Positions 18,804 to 30,024 of a stretch of DNA of 64,000 nucleotides are shown here, piece by piece. Positions within the stretch are counted from its first letter, which is position 1; every line of letters begins with the position of its first letter. Origin of the DNA: Amycolatopsis circi (GTDB lineage: Bacteria > Actinomycetota > Actinomycetes > Mycobacteriales > Pseudonocardiaceae); assembly GCF_003385235.1 (NCBI RefSeq), contig NZ_PQIA01000009.1:48997-112996 (forward strand), in the 5' to 3' direction. The translations under genes were made by a program, and so were the position numbers. Below the pieces are notes generated by a model. That model had not been told where the DNA came from. It made no database searches and saw only the letters and a list, made by a program, of their open reading frames with translations.

Positions 18804-21791
18804 ATGGACTTCGCCTACGGAATTCTCGGGCAGACTGCGGTGCGGATGCACGGGAAGATGAATGCGCAGTGGGGCCAGCGGCAAACCCGGAATATTCTCG
18901 GCGTCCTGCTCACCCGGCCGAGCCAGCGCTTTTCCCAGGACGCCCTCATCTCCTGGCTCTGGGACGACGACCTGCCCGGCAACCCGCAAGAAGCCCTGTA
19001 CAAGGCGGTCCACCGGCTGCGAGACGCCGTCGCCGAGGCCGACGCGCACGCCTCGGTCACCCGGTCCGGCGACGGCTATCTGGTCGATCTCGACGAGAGT
19101 CTCGTGGATGTCGCCCTCTTCCGGAAAATAATTCGGGAAGCGCACACCGCGGCCGAATCCGGCGATCATGAAGCGGCTCACGAATCAGCCGCGTCCGCGC
19201 TTTCCTTATGGCGCGACGAACCGCTGGCGGAACTCCGCACCGAACGCGCGGGCAATTGGCGCGAGGACAAAGTCAAATCCATGTTGCTCCCCGCGCGAGA
19301 ATTCCTGACGAGCCAATTGCTCGCGCTCGGCCGCCCCGACGAGGCCGCGGACTGGATGCAGGAACTGGCCCCCGAGCACGCCAGCCGGCTGGCCTTCGTC
19401 AAGCTCCAGATCCAGATCTACTACGCGCTCGGGCAGTCCGAGCAGGCCCAGACGCATTTCCTCGACGCCAACCGCCGGTTCAACGACGCCGCCGACGACA
19501 CCGCCAAAGCCGTGCTGCACGCCTTCCACACCGAGATCCGGGACCGCTACGAGCACCCGCCCGCCGCTGTCGCCCCAGCGCGCCGAGCCGCGCCGCCGAC
19601 CCATCCGCTCCCCCGTGATCTCCGCGGGTTCATCAGCCGCGCCGGCGCGCTGGAGACGCTCGACCAGTGGCTCCGGCCCGGCTCGCCGACCCGCTCGCCC
19701 GCCGTCGTGCTCAGCGGGCCGCCCGGGATCGGGAAGACGAGCCTCGCGGTCCACTGGGCGCACCGGGCCGCGAACTGGTTCCCGGACGGGACGATCTACC
19801 TCGACCTGCACGGCTTCGGCCCGGCCCCGCGGCTCGAACCGTCCGACATCGTCGACCAGCTTCTCCAGGAACTCGGCTACCCCGTCGACCATGTCGTCGA
19901 CGCGGCCGCCCGCGCCGCCGTCCTGCGCCAGCAATTAGCCGACCGGTCGGTGCTGGTGATCCTCGACGACGCGGAGAACTCCGAACACGTCGACCGGCTG
20001 CTGAACGTGCTGTCCGAATGCGCCGTGATCGTCACCTCGCGCCGCCGGCTCGGCGCGCTGACCCGGCGGCACGAACTCGCCGCTCTCAGCCTCGGCCGCC
20101 TCGACGACCACGATTCGCTGGAACTGTTCGTCCGGCGCCTCCGCGGCCGCGGCGAACGAGAACTCGACGCGGCCCGCCGCATCGCCCACCTCTGCGACGG
20201 TCTGCCGCTCGCGTTGACCCTGATCGCCGAAAGCGCCGCTCGTCGTCCAGGGTTGAGCCTCAGCACCATGCTCGACCAGCTGCGAGACCCGGAAATGCTC
20301 CTGAGCATCGGCGACGACGGCGACGACCAAAGCCTGCGCGCCGCCTTTTCCTCGTCGTACCAGATGCTCGAACCGCCAAGTCAGGCCGTTTTCCGGCTCT
20401 TCGGCCACCACCCCGGCGCGGAAATCCACGTCGACACCCTGCTGTCGGCGGCCGGACGTCCTGCCGCGGAAACCCGGCGGGCGCTGGAAACCCTGGTCGC
20501 GTTGCACTTGATCGACCAACCCGGCGACACGGATCGCTACCGGATCGTCTCGATCTTCCACCGTTACGCGCAGACGCTGAGCACTCAGGACTACGACCCG
20601 AAGCCGTTGCGCCGCTTGCTGTCTCATTACTGCAGCACTGCGGACAACGCGCACCGGATGGCGCACCCGCACCGCGACCGCCCGCCGCGACTCGACCCGG
20701 AGCCGGACATCCGCCCGACGCGGTTCGAGACGCCGACCGCCGCTCACCGCTGGTTCCTGCGCGAACGCACCAACCTCACCGCCCTCGCCGCGATCGCCGA
20801 GCAGCACCAGCTCTTCGACTACGCCTGCACGCTTCCGCATCTCATGCACGACACGTTCGTCATCTACGGCTTCTACGACGAGATGACCACCGGGCTGGCC
20901 GTCGCGGCCCGGGCCGCGCGGGCGAACCGGGACTCTCACGCGGAAGGGTCGACGCTCAACGATCTGGGGGAACTGCACCTCACGCTCAGCAACCATCAAG
21001 CGGCCGAGGACGCGCTGGCCCGGGCGCTGGAACTGGCCATCGACGACGAATCGCCCGTGGCGAAGCTGACCATCAACATCAACCTCGCCCGGCTGCACCG
21101 GCAGACCGGCCGCCCCGCGGAAGCGATCGCCCTCTTCCGCACCTGCATCACGCACGCGCGACGCAACGGCGACCCGGTCCGCGAGGCGAAATCGGAGCAC
21201 TACCTCGGCGAAACCCTCGCCGAACTCGACCAGTACGAGCAGGCGCTCCCGCACTACCACCGCGCCCTCCACCTGCGCGCGCTCACCGGCGACGCCTCCG
21301 GACAGGCGGCCACCTACATCACGCTGGCCGAACTCCACCTCGGCCAGGAGGAATTCGCGGTCGCCCACCGGCATTGCCAGCTGGCGCAAGCCCAGATCGC
21401 CGGCGACCTCACCGCCGGGATGCGGCTGCGCACCGTGCAGGCCCGGCTCGCCGCGGCCGAACGGGACGACCGGGCCGCACTGCGGTTGTCGCAGGAAGCC
21501 GTCGAACTGGCCGAGCGCGCGCACAATGCGACCGGCCAGGCGCGGGCGCTGGAGGCGTTCGCCGAGATCCTCTACTCGCGGGGGAACCGGGAGGACGCTG
21601 TCGACGCCTGGACTCGCGCCGCTGCCTTCTACCGGGGCCGCGGCCGGGATGCCAAGGCCGACCGCGTCGAGGAGCGGCTGTCGGCGGCCCGTGATCCACA
21701 CCCGATTCCGCAGGCCAGGGACGGCGAGAACGACGGGGAAAGCACCGTTGCCATGCCTTCTCCGCGCCGATCCGCAATCCGCCGCGGCTGA
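18804..21791 (+). CDS. AfsR-like SARP-STAND regulator (wHTH-BTAD-NB-ARC-TPR)
   Basis: A 995-residue pathway regulator. Residues ~1-95 form an OmpR-type winged helix (FAYGILGQTAVRMHG at the start, then VHRLRDAVAEADAH and GDGYLVDLDES). A BTAD domain follows (~100-245: VDVALFRKIIREAH; ALSLWRDEPLAEL). The NB-ARC domain has P-loop SGPPGIGKTSLAVHW (~303-317), Walker B VLVILDDAENSE (~382-393), TSRRRLGAL and GLPLALTL. A TPR tail fills ~620-960. ATG 18804 follows GGGAGG at 8-9 bases; an upstream ATG at 18768 lacks one. SARPs bind heptameric repeats and switch on secondary-metabolite genes; the STAND part gates this by ATP and an unknown signal. A 28-codon ORF follows, as afsS follows afsR. Confidence 0.92.
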   Translation: MDFAYGILGQTAVRMHGKMNAQWGQRQTRNILGVLLTRPSQRFSQDALISWLWDDDLPGNPQEALYKAVHRLRDAVAEADAHASVTRSGDGYLVDLDESLVDVALFRKIIREAHTAAESGDHEAAHESAASALSLWRDEPLAELRTERAGNWREDKVKSMLLPAREFLTSQLLALGRPDEAADWMQELAPEHASRLAFVKLQIQIYYALGQSEQAQTHFLDANRRFNDAADDTAKAVLHAFHTEIRDRYEHPPAAVAPARRAAPPTHPLPRDLRGFISRAGALETLDQWLRPGSPTRSPAVVLSGPPGIGKTSLAVHWAHRAANWFPDGTIYLDLHGFGPAPRLEPSDIVDQLLQELGYPVDHVVDAAARAAVLRQQLADRSVLVILDDAENSEHVDRLLNVLSECAVIVTSRRRLGALTRRHELAALSLGRLDDHDSLELFVRRLRGRGERELDAARRIAHLCDGLPLALTLIAESAARRPGLSLSTMLDQLRDPEMLLSIGDDGDDQSLRAAFSSSYQMLEPPSQAVFRLFGHHPGAEIHVDTLLSAAGRPAAETRRALETLVALHLIDQPGDTDRYRIVSIFHRYAQTLSTQDYDPKPLRRLLSHYCSTADNAHRMAHPHRDRPPRLDPEPDIRPTRFETPTAAHRWFLRERTNLTALAAIAEQHQLFDYACTLPHLMHDTFVIYGFYDEMTTGLAVAARAARANRDSHAEGSTLNDLGELHLTLSNHQAAEDALARALELAIDDESPVAKLTININLARLHRQTGRPAEAIALFRTCITHARRNGDPVREAKSEHYLGETLAELDQYEQALPHYHRALHLRALTGDASGQAATYITLAELHLGQEEFAVAHRHCQLAQAQIAGDLTAGMRLRTVQARLAAAERDDRAALRLSQEAVELAERAHNATGQARALEAFAEILYSRGNREDAVDAWTRAAAFYRGRGRDAKADRVEERLSAARDPHPIPQARDGENDGESTVAMPSPRRSAIRRG

Positions 21792-21922
21792 TCAAGCCGG
21801 GGGCGCCGAAACGGTTCACTCTCCTGTACGGCAAGATTCATCACACTGAGGCTGTCTGCATTTGCCGACAAACTTTGGGTAACCCCTGAAGCTCGTTCGC
21901 AGAGGATGTCGGACAGCCCGGT

Positions 21923-21943
21923 CGTAACAATATCCATGTTACG
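21923..21943. promoter_or_regulatory. Inverted repeat upstream of the 28-codon ORF
   Basis: CGTAACA-N7-TGTTACG, a perfect 7-7-7 inverted repeat about 40 bases before the TTG start at 21985. It could be an operator or the downstream half of a SARP-controlled promoter. The rest of the 193-bp gap (21792-21984) shows no gene. Confidence 0.4.
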
Positions 21944-21984
21944 GAAACGTGAAAAGCCTACACGATCTCCGTAAGGAGTTTTTC

Positions 21985-22071
21985 TTGAGTTCGATTGCCT
22001 CCACCGTGCTCGCTCTCGCACCGTTGGCCGTGATGGCCATCGGAGTCGTCAGCGATTGGTGGCGTTGTTGA
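21985..22071 (+). CDS. Short hydrophobic peptide downstream of the AfsR-like gene
   Basis: AAGGAG (21973-21978) lies 6 bases before TTG 21985, which opens 28 codons ending TGA 22069-22071. The peptide begins Met-Ser-Ser-Ile and continues as one hydrophobic helix (STVLALAPLAVMAIGVV), ending SDWWRC. It would span the membrane once. It has no recognisable family. In Streptomyces the small gene afsS lies directly behind afsR and is its target; this ORF occupies the same place but is not similar to AfsS. Too short for standard gene finders; support is the strong ribosome binding site and the composition. Confidence 0.45.
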   Translation: MSSIASTVLALAPLAVMAIGVVSDWWRC

Positions 22072-22088
22072 ATAGTCGTTAATACGGG

Positions 22089-22132
22089 GCTGGCGTTGCG
22101 ATTAATCTGATTTTCGGAGTCGCAACGCCAGC
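22089..22132. terminator. Hairpin at the end of the redox operon
   Basis: GCTGGCGTTGCGA (22089-22101) and TCGCAACGCCAGC (22120-22132) form a perfect 13-bp stem with an 18-base loop. The right arm lies within the last codons of the ferredoxin gene (stop at 22102), so it probably terminates the minus-strand operon and also the convergent 28-codon ORF transcript. Confidence 0.65.
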
Positions 22133-22302
22133 GCCGGACAAGCCGCAGCGGCCCGTCGGGCCTCGGCCAGCAGCGGCTTCGGCACCGATTCCCCGCGTAC
22201 CACCGGGTAACCCCATTCGTCCACAGTGATCAGTTCCGGCAGGACGTCCGCGCACAAACCGTGGGCGCGGCAGGCGATCGGGTCGACCGTCAGGCGGTTC
22301 AT
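22102..22302 (-). CDS. Small single-cluster ferredoxin
   Basis: 66 residues. Cys at ~11 and ~17 (IACRAHGLC) and Cys-Pro at ~54 (AAACPALAL) give C-x5-C...CP, the three-Cys pattern of 3Fe-4S-type small ferredoxins of actinomycetes (as partners of P450s and other oxidoreductases). ATG overlaps the stop of the NuoF-like gene (ATGA). It is the last gene of the operon and probably carries electrons between the NuoF-like protein and the membrane protein. Confidence 0.88.
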   Translation of the reverse strand: MNRLTVDPIACRAHGLCADVLPELITVDEWGYPVVRGESVPKPLLAEARRAAAACPALALRLRKSD

Positions 22303-23414
22303 GCCGCACCTGCCGTGATCCGGCACGAGCCCGCGGTCAGGTGAGCCCGGACATCGGCCGCGAAGACTCGCAGGGCGCTCGCGGCCAGGCGGACCGCTCC
22401 GTCCGGGTGGGCGCACGCGCCCCGTCCGGTGAGGAGCGGGAGTCGGCGGGCCAGGCGGCCGGTGGCGTCCCGTCCGGCCAGCAGATCGGTGAAATCCCCC
22501 GCGATGGCAGGGAGTCCGAACATGCACGGTCCGCATTGGCGGGCCGATTCGGCGGCCAGCCGGGAAAGAATATTCCGGGTCAGTTCGATGCCGCAGCTCG
22601 GTTCCGGGAGCAGGTGCAAAGAGGACAGACCCGGTTCCCGTCCGAGAGGCAAGGGGTCGGCCAGAGAACGCGGCATCCAGGTTCCGCCGTAGCCGCCGAG
22701 CAAAACTGCCTGTGCGGCAACGGATCCGCCAGCGCGGGCGAGGATCGCGGAAACGGGAGTGTCGGCCGGGACTTCCAGCACGCCGGGGCGAGCGACGGCA
22801 CCGGTGACGGTGACCAGGTCAGTGTGGACAGTGCGATACCTGTTCGCGCCGATTCGGGCGACGATCGCGAATCGGGCCAAGGTTTCGACATTCTGGACCA
22901 GCGTCGGACGGCCCCGCAGGCCGCGTTCGGCCGGGCGCGGGAATTTGCCGGTCGGGCGGGCGTCGCCGGTGCCCAGGAAATGCACCAGCGCGGTTTCTTC
23001 GCTGGCGACGTATCGGGGCGGGACTGCGACGAGCTTCACCGGCACGGCATCACGACGTTCGGCTAACGCGGCCAAGACGCTCCGGTTTTCCCCGTGCAGA
23101 CAGAGAAATGCCTCGGTCGCCCCGACTGCGCGAGCGGCGACTTGGATACCGTCAAGAACCAGGTGCGGCGCAAGCTCAAGCAGCGCGCGATCCTTGCCGC
23201 TGAACGGATCGCTCTCGCAGCCGTTGGCGACCACAATGGACCGTCCAGGCGCGACGGAGCGCAGTTTCGCCGCGGCAGGGAAGCCAGCTCCGCCGCGGCC
23301 GCGGATACCGGCGGCGTCGATTTGGTGGATCAGCGCGTCGCGGCCAAGGTTGACGGGAAGTCCACCATGGACGGACAGGTGAGCAGCAAGGTTGTTCCGG
23401 TGCAAGGGAAGCAC
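22299..23414 (-). CDS. NuoF/RnfC-like FMN and iron-sulfur protein
   Basis: About 371 residues. The glycine-rich FMN loop GIRGRGGAGFPAAAKL (~residues 36-51) is the NuoF signature, followed by ANGCESDPFSGKDR and an SLBB-like segment (~200-240). The C-terminus has RQCGPCMFGLP and GRGACAHPDG; three Cys are visible where classical NuoF has four, because a Gly stands in the third place. I chose GTG 23412-23414, 5 bases behind AGGAGG (made by the last codons of the upstream gene); GTG 23420 is also in frame but touches the ribosome binding site. It probably takes electrons from NAD(P)H and passes them to the ferredoxin. Confidence 0.85.
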   Translation of the reverse strand: MLPLHRNNLAAHLSVHGGLPVNLGRDALIHQIDAAGIRGRGGAGFPAAAKLRSVAPGRSIVVANGCESDPFSGKDRALLELAPHLVLDGIQVAARAVGATEAFLCLHGENRSVLAALAERRDAVPVKLVAVPPRYVASEETALVHFLGTGDARPTGKFPRPAERGLRGRPTLVQNVETLARFAIVARIGANRYRTVHTDLVTVTGAVARPGVLEVPADTPVSAILARAGGSVAAQAVLLGGYGGTWMPRSLADPLPLGREPGLSSLHLLPEPSCGIELTRNILSRLAAESARQCGPCMFGLPAIAGDFTDLLAGRDATGRLARRLPLLTGRGACAHPDGAVRLAASALRVFAADVRAHLTAGSCRITAGAA

Positions 23415-23416
23415 AT

Positions 23417-23980
23417 TCACCTCCTAAGCGGAGAGAGGCGGCGAGCCTCGGTGTCGGGACTGGTGCTGCCGAACCGCACGCTCGCGGCGGCCAAGACGGC
23501 GAGCAGGCACGCGATGTCGAGCGCGATCAGCAGTGGACGCGCGCTGTCGGACGCGACGAGACCGATGCTGTGCGCGAGTGCGACGGGCCAGCACAGGTAG
23601 GCGAGCCAGTGCACCGCGCGCCACAACCGCGGCGGGATGCGGGTCCGCAGCAGGCTCGTCACGACGATGGCCAGCAGCAAATCCACTGCTACCGCACCGA
23701 TTCCGATCCAGAACGGCTGATAGCCCGAGACGAACGGAACGACGACGGAGAGCCAGCTGAGGTTCACATAGCCGTCGACGACCGCGAAGACGATGTGTGC
23801 GCCCAAAAACACGAGGCTGGCCAGCGCGAGGTTCCGGTGCAGGTCAGCGAGGGCGAAGCGGGGCCACCGCCGCGTCGCGAACCTTCCCGAATTGAGCAAG
23901 CCGAGCACGACGACCGCCGTCGAGAACACCAGCGAGACGATTCCGGTGGCACGGCTGAAATACCAGAGTGCGGAACTCAC
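23417..23980 (-). CDS. Ferric-reductase-like haem membrane protein
   Basis: 187 residues with about six hydrophobic helices. His residues are placed in pairs on two helices: DLHRNLALASLVFLGAH (~45-61) and AVHWLAYLCWPVALAHS (~120-136), the bis-His haem ligation pattern of the ferric reductase/YedZ family. GTG 23978-23980 overlaps the ApbE stop (GTGA). It is expected to move electrons across the membrane between the cytoplasmic NuoF/ferredoxin pair and a flavinylated outside protein. Confidence 0.85.
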   Translation of the reverse strand: MSSALWYFSRATGIVSLVFSTAVVVLGLLNSGRFATRRWPRFALADLHRNLALASLVFLGAHIVFAVVDGYVNLSWLSVVVPFVSGYQPFWIGIGAVAVDLLLAIVVTSLLRTRIPPRLWRAVHWLAYLCWPVALAHSIGLVASDSARPLLIALDIACLLAVLAAASVRFGSTSPDTEARRLSPLRR

Positions 23981-24903
23981 GACGCACACTCCCGACGGTC
24001 CGCCGGCCAACCCGCCGTCGTCCGGATCGCGCCGCGCGAACTCACCAGCCGCGCGGGCAATCCCCGCGACCCGAGCCAGTCCAACGCTGCCACGCCCAGC
24101 ACCACCGAAGCCGTGCTCGCGGTATTGGCGTCCACACAGGACTTCGCTGCCACCGACACCGTTCGCCAGCACGGATCCGCCGGTTCGCCCGTGCGCGGGT
24201 CGACGATGTGGTGCACTACGCGACCGCCGCGTCGCCAGGTTCGCCGGGCAACGCCGGACGTTGCCAGGCCGCCGCTGGTGAGCGTGATTGTCGGGTCAGT
24301 GTGGGCAATCGCGTCGCTGTGGTCGTCGCCGATCGCCACTTGCCAGCCCCCTGCCGGAGCGGGACCGGCGACAGCGAGGTCACCGCCGAGGTTCACCAGC
24401 ACACCGCAGCCGGTGCGGTGGGCGATCTCGGCGGCGGTCCGGTCCGCGGCAAATGCTTTCGCGGTCGCGCCGAGGTCCAGCGTGACGCCGCGCGGCAGTA
24501 CGACAGTCCGCCGGGCCGGTTCGAACAGCACCCAATGCGAACCTGGCGCGGGGACTGGCGCCGCAGCGGGTCCGTCGGTGATCTCGGCGAAATCCCGGTC
24601 GTAACCGAGCGCCGCCATCGACCTGCCGACCGTCGGATCGACCAGCCCGCCGCTCAGCCACGAGGCCCGCAAGGCCGCCGACAGCGCGTCGGCCAGCAGT
24701 GGGCTCACCTCCACCTCCCGGCCCGCGGCGCGGTGGAGGGCCGAAATTTCCGAATCCGTCCGGAAACGGCTGCATGCCCGATCGAGTTCGGCGAGCCGCG
24801 TCCGCAGCAACGCGGTCGCCGGGCCGAGCGCGGCCTCCTCGGTGACGAGCACCCGCGCGGTCGTGCCGAGCGCGGGGAACGCCGCCGAATACGGCGTGGT
24901 CAC
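23977..24903 (-). CDS. apbE: FAD:protein FMN transferase (ApbE)
   Basis: 308 residues from GTG 24901-24903, which overlaps the stop of the upstream gene (GTGA). ApbE motifs: FPALGTTARVLV at the N-terminus, FRTDSEISALHRAAG (~46-60), LDLGATAKAFAADR (~145-158; the family's GxxKG/GATAKGFA site), VNLGGDLAVAG (~175), TSGVARRTW and HHIVDPRTGEPAD (~225-240). ApbE links FMN to a Ser/Thr of a target protein, usually extracytoplasmic. No lipoprotein signal is visible. The target should be encoded close by, and the only candidate upstream is the small Ser/Thr-rich anchored protein. Confidence 0.93.
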   Translation of the reverse strand: MTTPYSAAFPALGTTARVLVTEEAALGPATALLRTRLAELDRACSRFRTDSEISALHRAAGREVEVSPLLADALSAALRASWLSGGLVDPTVGRSMAALGYDRDFAEITDGPAAAPVPAPGSHWVLFEPARRTVVLPRGVTLDLGATAKAFAADRTAAEIAHRTGCGVLVNLGGDLAVAGPAPAGGWQVAIGDDHSDAIAHTDPTITLTSGGLATSGVARRTWRRGGRVVHHIVDPRTGEPADPCWRTVSVAAKSCVDANTASTASVVLGVAALDWLGSRGLPARLVSSRGAIRTTAGWPADRRECAS

Positions 24904-25208
24904 GACGCACCCGATCGAGTGTGCGCGTGGCCGGAACCGGAGCCGGGATCCTGCGTGGGCACCTGCAACTGGTCCTGGCCGGACGTGCTCGACCCGCTCG
25001 AAGTCGACCCCGTATCGCTGGTCGACGACGTATCGCCGGTCGACGACGACCCGGTTCCGCTGGTGGACGGCGAGGCCGCCGCCGTCAGCCCGTATCCGAT
25101 GCCTCCGGCCGCCGCGACCCCGAGCACTGCCGCGGCCGCCGTGACGAACGCGGTCCGATGCCGGACGCGCGCCCGCTCCTCTTGCCGTCTCCTGATGTTC
25201 GGATCCAT
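24900..25208 (-). CDS. Small membrane-anchored Ser/Thr-rich protein heading the redox operon
   Basis: 102 residues from ATG 25206-25208. A charged N-terminus (MDPNIRRRQEERARVRHRT) precedes one membrane helix (~20-45, AFVTAAAAVLGVAAAGG), then a Ser/Thr/Gly-rich outside tail of ~55 residues ending HAHTRSGAS. The tail resembles a linker without its usual folded domain. The terminal SGAS is reminiscent of ApbE acceptor motifs (D-x-x-S/T-G/S-A-T/S), but the Asp is missing. It may be the flavin carrier itself or the stump of one. The gene is coupled to apbE by a GTGA overlap. Confidence 0.7.
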   Translation of the reverse strand: MDPNIRRRQEERARVRHRTAFVTAAAAVLGVAAAGGIGYGLTAAASPSTSGTGSSSTGDTSSTSDTGSTSSGSSTSGQDQLQVPTQDPGSGSGHAHTRSGAS

Positions 25209-25311
25209 GCCGGGTGTCCTCTCCGGTGGTGGGAACACCAGTCTCAGCCGCGAATCTATGAGTCCGCTGGGAGCGACCTGTCAGTTTGCTTCCAGTCACT
25301 ACACTCCGCGC

Positions 25312-28244
<2,933 letters not shown>

Positions 28245-28256
28245 GCTTTTTGCCCC

Positions 28257-28290
28257 GAATGCCCGCGCCGGAACACCGGCGCGGGCATTC
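28257..28290. terminator. Strong hairpin behind argG
   Basis: GAATGCCCGCGCCGG-AACA-CCGGCGCGGGCATTC: a perfect 15-bp stem with a 4-base loop, 12 bases after the argG stop, preceded by a T-run at 28247-28251. Confidence 0.85.
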
Positions 28291-28359
28291 TCTATACCAG
28301 GAGCCAGACCCCGCTAACGTCTCTAACTTCGGGCGGAGCCTCCCGGCTAACGTGGCGGC

Positions 28360-29961
28360 GTGACCCCGATTTTTCAGCTGTCCGCCGACCACGTCACGGC
28401 TGAGGCAGCGCTCGACCCGATCGCCGCGACCCTGGACGGCGTGACCACCGACCCGACCGCGCTCACCGACCTCACCCCGGACGGTTTCGCGGCCCGCGCC
28501 GACCTGGCCCGGCGCACGCTCGCCACTCTCGCGACGCTGAATCCCGAGTCCCGCGCGGACCGGATCGCGTCCGCGAATCTGCGCCACAGCCTCGAGGCCG
28601 AACTGGCCTGGCACGCGCTGGACGAGCCGTTCCGGCAGGTACAGGCGCATTTCGGCACGCTGAGTTCGATCGCCGATTCGGTCCGGCTGCTGCCGCGCCG
28701 CGACGCGGACGACTGGCACGTCCTCGCGGTCCGGATGTCCGGCGTCGAAACGATGCTCTCCGGCTGGCAGAAGACGCTGCAGGCCGGTCTCGACCGCGGT
28801 CTGCGCGCGGCCCGTCTGCAGGCGCTGGAAACGGCGGCTCAGGCCGAGCGTTACGCCGGTGTCCACAATGCACTAGTCGAGGAGTACGGCGACGGACCTC
28901 GGGCCGACGAACTCCGCGCCGGAGCCGACGCCGCGCACCGTGGTTACGCGGCGCTCGCACGGTTCCTGCGCGAGGAATACGCCCCGCACGCGACCGAAAC
29001 CGACGGCGTCGGCACGGAACGCTACGCCGTCGCGGCCCGGCTTTCCCTTGGCGCGGACATCGATCTCGCCGAGGCTTACGAATGGGGCTGGGCGGAACTT
29101 CAGCGGATCGAAACGGAAATCGCCGCCGAAGTCGCGAAAATCCAGCCCGGCGCGAGTGTGGCGGAAGTCCTGACGCTGTTGGACAAAGAGTGCGCGGTGG
29201 ACGGTGAGCAGTCCTATTTGGACTGGCTGCGGGCGGCGCACGAGCGCGCGATGGAAGCGGCGAGCGAGCATTTCGACATCCCGGAACCGTTGCGTGCCTT
29301 GGATGTCGTCCTCGCGTACGGCTCCGCGTCGGGTTCGCCGTATTACACCGGACCCGCCGAGGACGGCACGCGTCCCGGTCGCACGTGGTGGCCGCTGGGC
29401 GGACGGGAACGCTTCGCGACCTGGTCCGAGCTGACGACGGTGTTCCACGAAGGCGTGCCCGGACACCATCTGCAGATCGGCGTCGCGGGCCTGGCCGGGG
29501 ACTCGGTGAGCCGCTACGCGCGCGTTCATTCAGTGAGCGGCCACGCGGAAGGCTGGGCGCTGTACGCCGAGCGCCTCGCCGACGAACTGGGCTGGTTCTC
29601 CGAGCGCGGCACCCGGCTCGGCATGCTCGCCGGTTCCGCGCTGCGGGCCGCGCGCGTCGTGATCGACCTCGGCTCGCACCTCGATCTGCCGCTGCCGGAC
29701 GGTTCCCGCTGGGACTTCGCCACCGCGTGCCGGTTCCTGCAGGAGCGCGGATTGGCCGCGGAACACCGCGTGCACGCCGAAATCGTGCGCTACCTCGGCT
29801 GGCCAGGACAGGCGATCTCGTACAAGCTCGGCGAACGCGCGTGGCTGCAGGCGCGCGCCGAAGCCGCCGCGAAGCCCGGGTTCACGCTGCGCCAGTGGCA
29901 TCACGACGCGCTGGCCGTCGGCCCGGTCGGGCTCGCGGCGCTGCAGGACGCGTTGCGCTAA
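28360..29961 (+). CDS. DUF885 family protein (putative zinc peptidase)
   Basis: 533 residues from GTG 28360. The motif VFHEGVPGHHLQIG (~residues 364-377) is the conserved HExxPGHH box of DUF885, thought to bind zinc as in M1/M3-like gluzincins. A second conserved block HAEGWALYAERLADELGWF follows (~390-410), giving the likely Glu ligand. The protein has no signal peptide. A role as a cytoplasmic peptidase is inferred; no substrate is known. Confidence 0.88.
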   Translation: MTPIFQLSADHVTAEAALDPIAATLDGVTTDPTALTDLTPDGFAARADLARRTLATLATLNPESRADRIASANLRHSLEAELAWHALDEPFRQVQAHFGTLSSIADSVRLLPRRDADDWHVLAVRMSGVETMLSGWQKTLQAGLDRGLRAARLQALETAAQAERYAGVHNALVEEYGDGPRADELRAGADAAHRGYAALARFLREEYAPHATETDGVGTERYAVAARLSLGADIDLAEAYEWGWAELQRIETEIAAEVAKIQPGASVAEVLTLLDKECAVDGEQSYLDWLRAAHERAMEAASEHFDIPEPLRALDVVLAYGSASGSPYYTGPAEDGTRPGRTWWPLGGRERFATWSELTTVFHEGVPGHHLQIGVAGLAGDSVSRYARVHSVSGHAEGWALYAERLADELGWFSERGTRLGMLAGSALRAARVVIDLGSHLDLPLPDGSRWDFATACRFLQERGLAAEHRVHAEIVRYLGWPGQAISYKLGERAWLQARAEAAAKPGFTLRQWHHDALAVGPVGLAALQDALR

Positions 29962-29966
29962 GCCTG

Positions 29967-30020
29967 TGGCTCGTGAGTGGCAATCCCGGTTAGAACCGGC
30001 ATAAACACTCACGAGACCAC
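29967..30020. repeat. Imperfect palindrome, hybrid of two subfamilies; probable terminator
   Basis: Outer arms GTGG-c-TCGTGAGTG and CACTCACGA-ga-CCAC flank an inner stem CCGGTT-AG-AACCGG (29986-29999). Between them the arms do not pair: the left has GCAATC, the right CATAAA. The left arm matches the element at 838-885 at all but one of 22 bases. It lies between the DUF885 gene and the convergent Fur gene. Confidence 0.7.
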
Positions 30021-30024
30021 AGCG

